Shown here: one piece after another, positions 1 through 6,657 of the stretch
How positions within the stretch are numbered: position 1 is the first letter of the stretch
Layout of the letters: every line of letters begins with the position of its first letter
DNA from: Pavlovales sp. CCMP2436
Taxonomy: Eukaryota; Haptophyta; Pavlovophyceae; Pavlovales
Direction of reading: 5' to 3'
NCBI GenBank assembly: GCA_026770615.1
Contig: MU631483.1
Coordinates: 58,792-68,836 of the forward strand
Length of the DNA: 10,045 nucleotides
Translations under genes and position numbers: made by a program
The notes under the pieces: model-generated
What the model was told of the DNA's origin: nothing
Seen by the model: the letters and a program-made list of their open reading frames with translations, nothing else
The model's database searches: none

Positions 1-1179
1 GTGGATGTGTGTTCAGTTGGGGGGGAGGGGGGGGGATCTAAAAGAAGCATACCCGACTGTCCGACGTACAGTCTGCGGAGCAGGCCGAACCGGCTCGAGT
101 TGGGGCTGGTGAGCGTGCGGGCGTTTCCAAAGGCCTCGAGCACCAGGAAGGAGGCGTCGATTGAGTTTAAGAGGCGCGCGCTCGTCGAGGCGCCCGTCTC
201 ACTGCTAGAGCGCCAGAGGGAGTAGCGCACGAGTTCTTTGACGGCCTCCGTCTGTGATGTAATGGGGTTCAGAGTTGGAATGTTAGAAAGGCGTGCGCAG
301 CTCTAAAAAAGGGTCTCGCTGCCTGCCTTCCTATTAAGTAAGTCGTGATTTTTTTTAAAGGGTCTAGGGTGAATATAAAAAGGGGAAGGGATATGAAAGA
401 ATAGAAAACTACTTGTATGCGTGGGTGGGTGGGTGTGTGCGTGTGCAAATATCTAGAAGTACGTCCGTCCTCTGACAGGTCTCCACCGGACCCGAGCGTT
501 GAGAAACACTCGGGTCTCGGGACCTTTTCAGAGCACACGATGTAGGGGAATAGGGAATAGGGAGAGATACAGCGTGCAGCGTGCAGCGCATGGAGCTCTA
601 TCAGAAAGGTACCTTGCCAGACCCCGACTCGCCCACCACGAAGATCGGCACGACGGCCTGCATCGATCGCACGCGCCTGTACGCCTCCTCGGCGATCAGG
701 TAGATGTGCGGCGGGAGCTCGTGCAGTCGACCGTCCCTGTACTTGGACTTGGCGGCCTCATCGAAGTAGCGGTCCAGTGGTTTGCTGGGCGTCACGAGCA
801 GTAGCACGTCGGCGCCGCAGCGCGTGTACACGCGCCGCTCGGCGTAGCGCTCGCAGAGCACGTCAGTCACGAGCTGGTCGTCGGCGTGGACCAGCAGGCT
901 CACGTCCGACGTCAGCGGCGCGGCGTCGTAGCTCCGTGAATTTCGTACGAGGAAGCGACCGCTACCTGACGGCCGTCGCCCGCTGTCCGATTGCCGCTTG
1001 CTGCCCGTGTCGCTCGATCGCCCGCTCTCCCACCCGCTGCCTCTGCTGGTTTCCCGCCCGCTGCCTCTGCTGGTCTCCCGCCCGCTACCCTTGCTGGTCG
1101 AGAGGGAGAGGAACGGCCGACGACGCGGCGAGCCCCAGCGGACCGGGCCCTGCGGGGCGGAGCAATTCAAGGGCAGCAT
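1..1179 (-). CDS. Divergent myosin heavy chain, motor domain N-terminal part (partial, two exons)
   Basis: Actin-based ATPase motor, N-terminal portion only; the 3' part lies beyond position 1. Exon 1 is 1179-613 (189 codons from the first in-frame ATG). After about 95 residues of low-complexity, Ser/Arg/Gly-rich sequence it reads as a myosin head: DDQLVTDVLCERYAERRVYT, then LLVTPSKPLDRYF, ELPPHIYLIAEEAYRRV and the P-loop GESGSGK. An intron (612-252, gtacct...cacag) follows the lysine in phase 0. Exon 2 starts at 251 with TEAVKELVRYSL, completing GESGSGKTEA, and continues with LEAFGNARTL and the switch I region SPNSSRFGL. Frame stays open to position 1; alternatively a donor ggtatgc ends the exon at 53. 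Odd points: P-loop Ala is Ser, the usual NP of VNPYK is TP, and switch I lacks the first Asn. Upstream of the ATG the frame is open past 1260, and a possible 51-nt in-frame intron (1200-1150) would remove this ATG, so the true start is uncertain. The family call is firm; the class is unknown. Confidence 0.86.
252..612 (-). other. Myosin intron (GT-AG, 361 nt)
   Basis: On the minus strand it begins gtacct directly after the P-loop lysine codon and ends cacag before ACG GAG (Thr-Glu). Removing it joins two conserved halves of the myosin P-loop in phase 0. It contains a CCCA/CA-type microsatellite (around 418-445), a T/A-rich middle and stops in all frames. The donor departs from the usual GTRAGT consensus at positions +3 to +6. 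Confidence 0.82.
1033..1100 (-). repeat. 24-nt coding tandem repeat (8-residue unit in the myosin N-terminus)
   Basis: Two nearly identical 24-nt units (1033-1056 and 1057-1080, one mismatch) are followed by a degenerate third (1081-1100). On the minus strand they encode GSGRETSR-type octapeptides in the low-complexity extension ahead of the motor domain. The unit length is a multiple of three, so copy changes keep the frame. Confidence 0.85.
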
Positions 1180-1535
1180 CCGGCTGCCCGCTTTGCTTAC
1201 CCACGCCCCGCGCGCGCAAGTCAAAAGTTGATACGCTTCTCGGCCGGGTACTGATCGCACTACAGTAGTGCACGCGGGGCTGTGTGGTGCACTTCGAAGC
1301 TGGGAAGCGGGGTGCTTTGCGCGGAGGCGGAGTCTGGTTCGGAGGGGTCACTGCGTCTTGCCAGGGGACCCCTCCCCTGGTCTTGGTGTGGAGCCGGGGG
1401 AGCACAGGCAGATGTGGGTGGTCTTCCGCTAGTTTTAATTCGCGCGCCGCGACTGCGGCACGGCACGGTTCTGCGACTGCCGCTGCTCCTCGGGCCCGCG
1501 ATCCAGCGGGTGGAGGGCTTGGCGTGCTTGGTGTC
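1180..1535. promoter_or_regulatory. Divergent intergenic region between myosin and glycosyltransferase
   Basis: The two genes point away from each other with 356 nt between their first supported ATGs, so their promoters must overlap or sit inside 5' exons. The region is GC-rich with no clear TATA box. A minimal upstream ORF of six codons (ATG at 1412, stop ending at 1432) precedes the glycosyltransferase start. The glycosyltransferase frame is open back to 1284 but has no ATG before 1536, and the translated extension looks like shadow sequence. Assignment as promoter is inferred from gene orientation only. Confidence 0.45.
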
Positions 1536-2747
1536 ATGGCGGGTTACCCGCGGGGAAGAGCTGCAGCAAAGCACGAGCCCGCGGGGTGGGGCACGACCGC
1601 AGCCGTGGCCTTCGCGGTCGTGGGGTGCCTCGCCGTGGCCGCGGCCGTGACAGTCGGGATCGTGCGGGCCGCACGGCCCGCGCCACCGCCACCTGCACTG
1701 CCGCACAACGCGAGCAACAAGACGCGCGCCGCCGACGGGATCGAGGGCTACAAGTACGTGCCCGGCCGCGGGATCGTGATTATCGGCGACGGCTGCTTCG
1801 TGCCGCTCGCGTACACGAGTGCCTTCATGCTCCAGCAGCTCGGGCTCAACCTCAAGGTAGCACTCTTCACCAGCGAGGAGGGCGTGGGCACGGCCGCCAA
1901 GCTCGCGACCATTTTCGGGCACGACCCGTTCGAGCGTGTGGTGGACGCGACCGCGCTGCTCGACCAGCACGACGTGCGGATGAGGGACCTGGGGCGGAAT
2001 CGGACGTGCGCGTTCCGGCTGCAAAAGATCATCGCGCACATCTACGCGCCGTACGATCACTCCCTCATCATGGACGCAGACAACTTCCCCTGCTCCAAGC
2101 GCGTGACCGCGCTCTTCGACGCGCACGACGCGGCTGGGTCGCAGGCGATGCTCATGTATGACCCGACGCGGCCGGGAATCTACAATGGCGGCTTCCAGCT
2201 GGCCAAGCGCACGGGCGAGGTGCGTCGCTTCAAGGTGCACTGGCTCAAAAAGGTGGCGCGCTCGTGCCACCTGGGAATCCACATCCGCAAGGTTCCCTCG
2301 GGCATCAACTACGTCCTCGACCAGCCCGACATGAACTACCTGATCCAAAGGTGGACGCTCAAGGTCAACTCGACCACGCCCATTGACGTGATTCCGAACG
2401 ATTTGATGGCGTGCCGGCCCGAGATGTGGGAGGGCGGCGAGGAGAGTGAAAAGTACCTGCAGCTGATGGGCCAGTCCGGCAACCTGAGCTTCCTCGACTA
2501 CCCGCCGTGCCCCTTCGCGCACATCAACCCGTTCAAGTTCCCGTGGTTCTTCCCCGAGAAGGTAGACCGCTTCTGCAGCGTCCGCGGGCTGGGCGCCACG
2601 TCGGACATCCTCACCCGCGTGATGGAGGTCGCTTTCAACGACACGCGACGGCTCGGCATCTCGCCCACGACCGGCCGATGGTGCGTCAACCAGGTCAAGG
2701 CCACGCGCTTGCACCACGACATCTCGCCGCACTTCATCGACGGCTAG
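1536..2747 (+). CDS. Type II membrane glycosyltransferase, GT-A fold with DAD motif
   Basis: Predicted 403-aa Golgi/ER enzyme that would move a sugar from a nucleotide-sugar donor to an acceptor in the lumen. ATG 1536 is the first in frame. Layout: short basic cytosolic tail (1-18), one hydrophobic anchor (about 20-43), a Pro-rich stem (47-56), then the catalytic domain. That domain opens with a GIVIIGDGCFVPLAYT strand-turn segment, carries the metal/donor-binding motif HSLIMDADN (D180-A-D182), an IYNGGFQLAKR segment (215-225) and LDQPDMNYLIQR (261-272), where GT8/GT77-like enzymes often have an acidic-D-x-x-N pattern. Six N-glycosylation sequons (N58, N61, N155, N278, N316, N368) fit a luminal domain. 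No introns are visible. Divergent with myosin and convergent with the downstream membrane-protein gene. The general fold is well supported; donor, acceptor and exact CAZy family are not. A 507-codon open frame lies antisense but is a high-GC shadow. Confidence 0.85.
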   Translation: MAGYPRGRAAAKHEPAGWGTTAAVAFAVVGCLAVAAAVTVGIVRAARPAPPPPALPHNASNKTRAADGIEGYKYVPGRGIVIIGDGCFVPLAYTSAFMLQQLGLNLKVALFTSEEGVGTAAKLATIFGHDPFERVVDATALLDQHDVRMRDLGRNRTCAFRLQKIIAHIYAPYDHSLIMDADNFPCSKRVTALFDAHDAAGSQAMLMYDPTRPGIYNGGFQLAKRTGEVRRFKVHWLKKVARSCHLGIHIRKVPSGINYVLDQPDMNYLIQRWTLKVNSTTPIDVIPNDLMACRPEMWEGGEESEKYLQLMGQSGNLSFLDYPPCPFAHINPFKFPWFFPEKVDRFCSVRGLGATSDILTRVMEVAFNDTRRLGISPTTGRWCVNQVKATRLHHDISPHFIDG

Positions 2748-3213
2748 CCGCCAATTGTACTGTGTGTGTTGTTGCTTCACCACTGGGAGACTGGGAGACC
2801 GTTTACGGGGCCGGATTTTTTTTATAGATATTTAAACGCTGTTCTAGTAGCCGTGCTCGGGCAGCTGCGGACAAGCGCCGCCCCCCGGCGAGCTTGCCAG
2901 GTCACTCTGCCTCGCGAGCCACGCGCTCGCGCTCGCGAGCCGGCGGCGGGGCTCCATTATCCGATATAGATTACCTCTTTCAGGTACAATTGTGCCCAAA
3001 TTGTGGAGCGGTGCCACGAGTAAAAATATTAATCGCCTTTTTGGAGGGGTGACTGGTTTGAGTCAATTCAGAGCAGCGCGTGATCGACGCTAACTCGGCT
3101 AAGTTGGTTTTACTAACTAATACTTTTTTGAAAACGCAACTATCTCGCTCTAAAAAAAAAGGCTGACAAGCGCCAGCCTCTGATTGCTGCAGTAGGGGTG
3201 AGCGCGGCGTACA
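2748..3213. other. Intergenic spacer between two convergent genes
   Basis: Contains the 3' ends of the glycosyltransferase (plus) and the KKIR membrane protein (minus). A T-rich stretch (2815-2835) follows the glycosyltransferase stop by about 70 nt. A CG-rich patch at 2908-2945 has CTCGCGAGCC twice. The right half is AT-rich. No canonical AATAAA on either strand and no credible ORF. Confidence 0.6.
3151..3179 (-). terminator. Hairpin followed by T-run downstream of the KKIR membrane-protein gene
   Basis: On the minus strand, 35 nt after the stop codon, a perfect 6-bp stem (AGGCTG/CAGCCT, 8-nt loop) is followed immediately by a run of nine T. It has the shape of an intrinsic terminator, but in a eukaryote it may be only a 3'-UTR structure or chance. 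Seen directly; the role is speculative. Confidence 0.3.
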
Positions 3214-4363
3214 TCATCTGATCTTCTTCGATGTATGCGTGCGCTCGAGGGTGCGGAGCAGCGCCGTCAGACCCGTGCCCACGGCAGCGACGCACGCGGT
3301 GCGGCCCAGCTGCGGAAGGCCAGCAGTGATGACGGCTCCAGCCAAGGCCTCTGCAACGGCTTCAGTGGCCACACGACCCCGCACCACAGAGTCAGTGCCG
3401 GTGACGGCGACGAGGACAAGCGACGCGCGTACCGCCCAGATGAGTAGGTGCGTTGACTCGACCTTTTCCACCCAGCTGCGGAAGGCACGCGAGAAGACGC
3501 GCAGGTAAGCGGCTGCAGTGAAGCGCACCACCACGTCGGAAATCGACACGTCCTGCGGGAGGATGGAAAGTCCGGAAAAGGCGAAGAACCCCAGCGGGCC
3601 GAATCGATCGTGCACACATATGCCCTGCCAAGTGATCACGTCCATTCTTGCGGATGGCATGAGGATCTGAGACAGGGGCACGCCCAGGGCTTGGGGCACG
3701 CCGAGGAGACCCCAGGTGCGTGGCTCGGCGACGAGCGCAAAGAATGCGAGGGCGAGGGCGCCCGCAGAGAGTGTGGCGTGCACTCCCGGCATCACCGGCA
3801 GCGTGACGAGCGGTGGAGATGCATGCGGCACGAAGCCCACGAGGAACACGTGCAAGCTCGCCGCGGCGACGAAGTTGTAGAGAAGGCGGGACCACTGAAT
3901 CCCCGCATAGCGCGCCAGGCGCGCGGGCCGGAGCAGCGTGTGGGGCAAGACGAAGCCCAGTGCTGCCGGGATGTTTGCGCGGGCCAGCTGCACTAAACTC
4001 GCCTCCGCGCGAGATAGGTTTGGCGCGCCACCGCCGGCGAGGTAGGGGCCGAGTGTCGGCAGCCGAGCCCCGAGGTGGCTCACCCAGGCGACCTGCCCAT
4101 CGGTACCAATGGTACCAGGTGCCAGGTGAGCGAGGGCAGGGGAGAGGGAGGCCGCAGCTAGCAGCCAGCAGGTAGATGCAGCAGGCAGATGGCCGCAGAC
4201 AGAGGGCAACAGGTAGAGGGCAAGCAGAGAGAGGCAGCAGGCTGAGGTGAGCAGGCCTGCCGGACGATACGGGAGAGCAGAGACTCACAACGGAGGCGAG
4301 GACCCACAGGACATACGCAGTCGCGCACGCGACGGCGATGGTGCGAGCTCCCCTTCTAAGCAT
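3214..4363 (-). CDS. Multi-pass membrane protein, NnrU/MddA-like fold (tentative), C-terminal KKIR ER-retrieval signal
   Basis: Two-exon model, 317 aa. Exon 1 (4363-4289) encodes MLRRGARTIAVACATAYVLW and ends at a good donor (GTT|gtgagt). The intron (4288-4093, 196 nt) is rich in CTG/CCT pyrimidine tracts; exon 2 starts at 4092 after CAG, in matching phase 0. The splice fuses one continuous first helix (ASV|VAWVSHLGA). Without splicing, the long exon-2 frame has no ATG at its start. At least five more hydrophobic segments follow. The order FVLPHTLLRPARL (72-84), RLLYNFVAAASLHVFLVGF (94-112), TWGLLGVPQAL, then ITWQGICVHDRFGPLGFF (178-195) mirrors the NnrU / methanethiol S-methyltransferase / ICMT-like pattern (HSxxxRP, YxLxSxxxL, GLYRxVRHPxxxGF), but the RHP signature is replaced by HDRFGP. 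The last four residues are KKIR, a textbook dilysine ER-retrieval motif. An SAM- or lipid-linked role is inference; it may be non-catalytic. An alternative acceptor at 4158 would be in phase 1 and does not fit the donor. Confidence 0.68.
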
Positions 4364-4526
4364 CGTGCACAATAAAGCTCTCCCCTTGCCCTTGCAGCTC
4401 CCAAGGCTAACCCCAACGTCAATACAGGCGGCGTTGGCGGCCGAAGCGGCGAAATCCTGTTTATTCCATCGTCGTCTTTTCTTGGCACCTTTATTAAAAA
4501 TTAAAAAAGTGCGATCGAATAAAAAA
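4364..4526 (-). promoter_or_regulatory. Upstream region of the KKIR membrane-protein gene
   Basis: On the minus strand this holds T/A-rich sequence with a TTTTTAATAAAGG element near 4487-4503 that could act as a weak TATA-like site. A two-codon upstream ORF (ATG GAA TAA) follows near 4467. No plus-strand gene is credible here. The promoter role is inferred from position only. Confidence 0.3.
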
Positions 4527-4748
4527 CCTTTTGAAAGTTCGGCGCTGCTCCGAAGTTGGCCATGACGTGCTCGACCTGCGCGGACGCTACGTGACGGGGA
4601 CCCCACGTGACAAGATCTACGTGTCGTCCTCGCCTTCACCTCACCACCTACTGGACGCACGGCGGCGGGTGCTACGGGAGCCGCCGGGATGGCTTCGACA
4701 CGGAGCACAGGGAGCCCCTCGACATTTGCCGCATGAGGACTCGCCAGC
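4527..4748 (+). repeat. Left arm of a large imperfect inverted duplication
   Basis: The core 4562-4748 (ATGACGTGCTCGACC... to ...GAGGACTCGCCAGC) matches the reverse complement of 5308-5492 along its whole length with scattered substitutions and small indels. Homology reaches left through CGAAGTTGGCC (4551-4561) to TTTTGAA (4527-4533). The translated segment HDVLDLRGRYVTGTPRD (frame from about 4559) is shared with the right arm, where it reads YDVLDLRGRYVTGTPRD. The indels between the arms are not multiples of three, so downstream frames diverge. That suggests a decayed, formerly coding sequence rather than two working genes. No family recognised. Confidence 0.85.
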
Positions 4749-4794
4749 CTGGGGCGCGGCGGCGGGTGCCACGGAAGCCGCCTGGGTGGCTTCG
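4661..4794 (+). repeat. Partial direct repeat (37 nt twice) within and beside the left arm
   Basis: 4661-4697 and 4758-4794 match at 33 of 37 positions by eye (GGCGGCGGGTGC...TGGCTTCG). The second lies just outside the inverted-repeat arm, so this piece is present three times in the locus (left arm, spacer, right arm). Confidence 0.8.
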
Positions 4795-5307
4795 CCGCGT
4801 GGCGGCTTGAGCGTCGTTGGCTTGGCTGCGGTGTGGCGTGGCGTGGCATGTCCGACGCAGAGTGCTCGCCATGTCCGACGACACCGAATATGAAGGTCAG
4901 GCTGCCAGTACAAGCTGCCAGTGGCAAGCTACCGACGACACCGAAATTTTCGACGTTCACCTGGGGTGCCGTCCGGGAGCTCAGCCGAGTCGTAGAAATC
5001 AATATTGTGGCGCCACGATGCCATTTGTGCACCGTGATAGTCCGTACCAGGACAAGAGGCGTGCGCGCACTTCCGCTTCTGCAGGGGCACTGCCCCTCTC
5101 ATTCGCGCCGGCTCAGGCCTCCGACGAAGCGGCAGTCGCCGAAGCGCATTCGCCGAAGCGGCAGTCTAGCGAGTCGCGCCGATGAGCTGTGTGCACCGTG
5201 CGCTTGAGGGGGCGGCACATGCCCCTGCTTCCAAGCATGCTCCTGCTCCCCTTTCACTGCGTGTAGTCCTGCTACCCCTGCGTCCGGCACAGGCAGCCCC
5301 TCCAGCA
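4749..5307. other. Spacer between the inverted arms
   Basis: 559 nt with no recognisable gene. It has short internal duplications: CATGTCCGACG (about 4847 and 4870), CCGACGACACCGAA (about 4873 and 4931), GCTGCCAGT (about 4900), and CGAAGCGGCAGTC twice (about 5126 and 5156). Open frames exist on both strands but none shows a domain or a consistent reading across the repeats. Confidence 0.6.
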
Positions 5308-5636
5308 GCTGGCGAGTCCTCATGCGGCATATGTCGAGGGGCTCCCTGTGCTCCGCGTCGAAGCCATCCAGGCGGCTCCCGTAGCACCCGCCGCCGTGTG
5401 TCCAGTAGGTGAGGTGTAAGGCGAGGACGACACGCAGATCTCGTCACGTGGCGTCCCTGTCACGTAGCGTCCGCGTAGGTCGAGTACGTCATATGAAGTC
5501 CACTTCGATGGCCCCGTAGGCCATCGCGCGAGTCCTTGTGCTGTCCACCAGGCCCGTGAAGCCCATCCCCGAGGTGCTCGCCAGCGAAGTTGGCCCAGGC
5601 TGATCCAAGCGCTGGCCAACTTCGCAGAATTCAAAA
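5308..5636 (-). repeat. Right arm of the large inverted duplication, with about 120 nt not present in the left arm
   Basis: Read on the minus strand, 5636-5614 (TTTTGAATTCTGCGAAGTTGGCC) matches the left arm's outer edge. About 120 nt then follow that the left arm lacks (5613-5493), and 5492-5308 matches the left core. The extra piece reads TSGMGFTGLVDSTRTRAMAY in an open frame that stops where the shared core begins. Further on, one frame reads LALHLTYWTHGGGCYGS and DAEHREPLDICRMRTRQ, which look like real protein, but joining these pieces needs two frame changes. Probably a pseudogene or ancient exon copy; the family is unknown. The open frame that enters this arm runs back to 6070 on the minus strand (193 codons). 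Confidence 0.8.
5584..5625. repeat. Perfect 12-bp inverted repeat (GCGAAGTTGGCC)
   Basis: GCGAAGTTGGCC at 5584-5595 and its exact reverse complement at 5614-5625 enclose an 18-nt loop. The same 11-mer CGAAGTTGGCC occurs at 4551-4561, next to the core of the left arm, so the motif marks edges or breakpoints of the duplication. Confidence 0.85.
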
Positions 5637-5684
5637 TCTGCCCTGCACTCTTCTATGCTGCGCAACTTTCTCTCCATAGGTGCA

Positions 5685-5807
5685 CTCCGGGAGCCCTCCG
5701 GGAGCCCTCCCGGGGGTCCCCTGCCCGGGGGGGGTGGTGGTCTTGACAGACGGTCGTCCTGCCCGGACAGGGTGGTTGTCATTGACAGAAGTCGCCCCGC
5801 CTGGACA
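5685..5807. repeat. Short tandem duplications (11 nt and 38-nt period)
   Basis: CTCCGGGAGCC is perfectly repeated at 5685-5695 and 5696-5706. A 37-nt unit at 5733-5769 (GGTGGTGGTCTTGACAGACG...) recurs imperfectly at 5771-5807 (GGTGGTTGTCATTGACAGAA...), a 38-nt period. No gene can be supported in this stretch. Confidence 0.75.
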
Positions 5808-5881
5808 CATTCACGGTGAGTCGTGGCGCACAGACCGTCCGTCGACTCAAGTGCCACGCTGCGCATGCGGAGCAGGTTCAG

Positions 5882-6006
5882 GTTTCGGCTTGCGTCTGGG
5901 TGGGGCTTGGGGCTCCCGGAGAAGCACCGAAGCACGCGGTCGGGGACCCAGAGAAGCGCCTTCGGCGCTTCGGGAGCCTCAGTCGCAGCCAGACGCGAGC
6001 CGAAAC
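5882..6006. repeat. 125-nt imperfect palindrome capable of a long hairpin
   Basis: Left arm 5882-5921 (GTTTCGGCTTGCGTCTGG...GGCTCCCG) pairs with 5968-6006, about 33 of 40 positions by eye. The loop holds a second perfect hairpin, AAGCGCC-TTC-GGCGCTT (5954-5970), which overlaps the right arm and would compete with the long stem. It could be a fold-back element or a structured RNA; nothing shows transcription. Confidence 0.75.
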
Positions 6007-6280
6007 TATATCTGGCATCGTCCCGACCCTGTCCCAAGTCCGAGACTCGGGCCTCAGTACAAAAAATCAAATATGAACTTAAAAATCATTTTTATTTTTC
6101 GAAAGCGTAGTAACTAAATTTTAACCCAATCAATTAACCAAGTGAGCGACAACCCGACATGCGCCGCCCCCCTACGCCTGCGGCGAGTTTTTTTTTCTTC
6201 TTACCCTGGGGACAGCGCCCCCAGACCCCCGCCTCCGGGCAAACGGGTGAAGTGTGACGACCGCACCAGCGAAAAAAGGA
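6007..6280. other. AT-rich then pyrimidine-rich spacer
   Basis: 6060-6140 is AT-rich with no ORF of note. 6188-6215 is a T/C tract (TTTTTTTTTCTTCTTACCC) followed by GGGGACAG, which resembles a 3' splice site on the plus strand. No convincing exon structure follows, so no gene is called. Confidence 0.4.
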
Positions 6281-6657
6281 ATGACAGCCGTAGTCAATGC
6301 CATTCTTTCAATTGTCGTCAGGCTCGCGCTATCGCCGCTGCTCTTGGGCTGGAGCACGGCCGCTGCGCTCCGCCGGCTGAGTGCGGCCTCGTCCGGTCGG
6401 GCGCGGCACCCGCGCGCTTGTCGCAGCCCACCAGCTCGGCTGGTTCCTTGTGGACGCGTGCGCACTGGTCACGCTTCCACTACTAATCGCGACCCTGTGG
6501 CGGTTGCCGATGTCGGTCGTCCTATGCCACTCGCGACCATGACAATGTCATGACCACATGCGCCGTGATCATTGTTCTCATCTTCATAAGTCGTGACACT
6601 CGTGAACACAGGTGCCGTTATCATCGTCTTCTTCAGCGTGACGTGCCACAACCTCTA
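6281..6657 (+). pseudogene. Hydrophobic coding fragments in three frames, probable decayed or intron-broken membrane-protein gene
   Basis: Four hydrophobic stretches follow one another but change frame: MTAVVNAILSIVVRLALSPL from ATG 6281; ALVAAHQLGWFLVDACALVT with LPLLIATLWRLPMSVVLC (about 6416-6525); CAVIIVLIFIS (about 6560-6590); and TGAVIIVFFSVTCHNL ending in TAG at 6657. Hydrophobicity on one strand over about 370 nt suggests a multi-pass protein once encoded here. Splicing could restore a frame only with introns under about 50 nt, shorter than the others in this window, so frameshifted decay is more likely. No family recognised. Confidence 0.35.
6548..6635 (+). repeat. 52-nt-period tandem duplication of a hydrophobic-coding segment
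   Basis: 6548-6586 (TCATGACCACATGCGCCGTG...) and 6600-6635 (TCGTGAACACAGGTGCCGTT...) match at roughly three quarters of positions. They differ by a 3-nt indel inside AVIIVLIF versus AVIIVFF. A perfect small palindrome, CATGAC-AAT-GTCATG (6538-6552), overlaps the first copy. Confidence 0.65.

Noticed and set aside
1284..1535. N-terminal extension of the glycosyltransferase to 1284
   Set aside because: The frame has no ATG there and the Gly/Arg/Ala-rich translation would bury the membrane anchor. ATG 1536 gives normal type II topology.
1260..2783. 507-codon minus-strand open frame over the glycosyltransferase
   Set aside because: It is exactly antisense to a gene with clear domain motifs, its translation is Arg/Val/His-rich shadow sequence, and it has no recognisable domain.
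3392..5032. 546-codon minus-strand open frame
   Set aside because: Only a 25-codon part (4363-4289) is supported as exon 1 of the KKIR protein. The rest crosses an intron, an AT-rich spacer and the repeat arms in the wrong frame.
5489..6070. 193-codon minus-strand open frame across the palindrome and right arm
   Set aside because: It starts within repeats, is Pro/Arg-rich in the middle and stops where the inverted-repeat core begins. Kept only as part of the repeat description.
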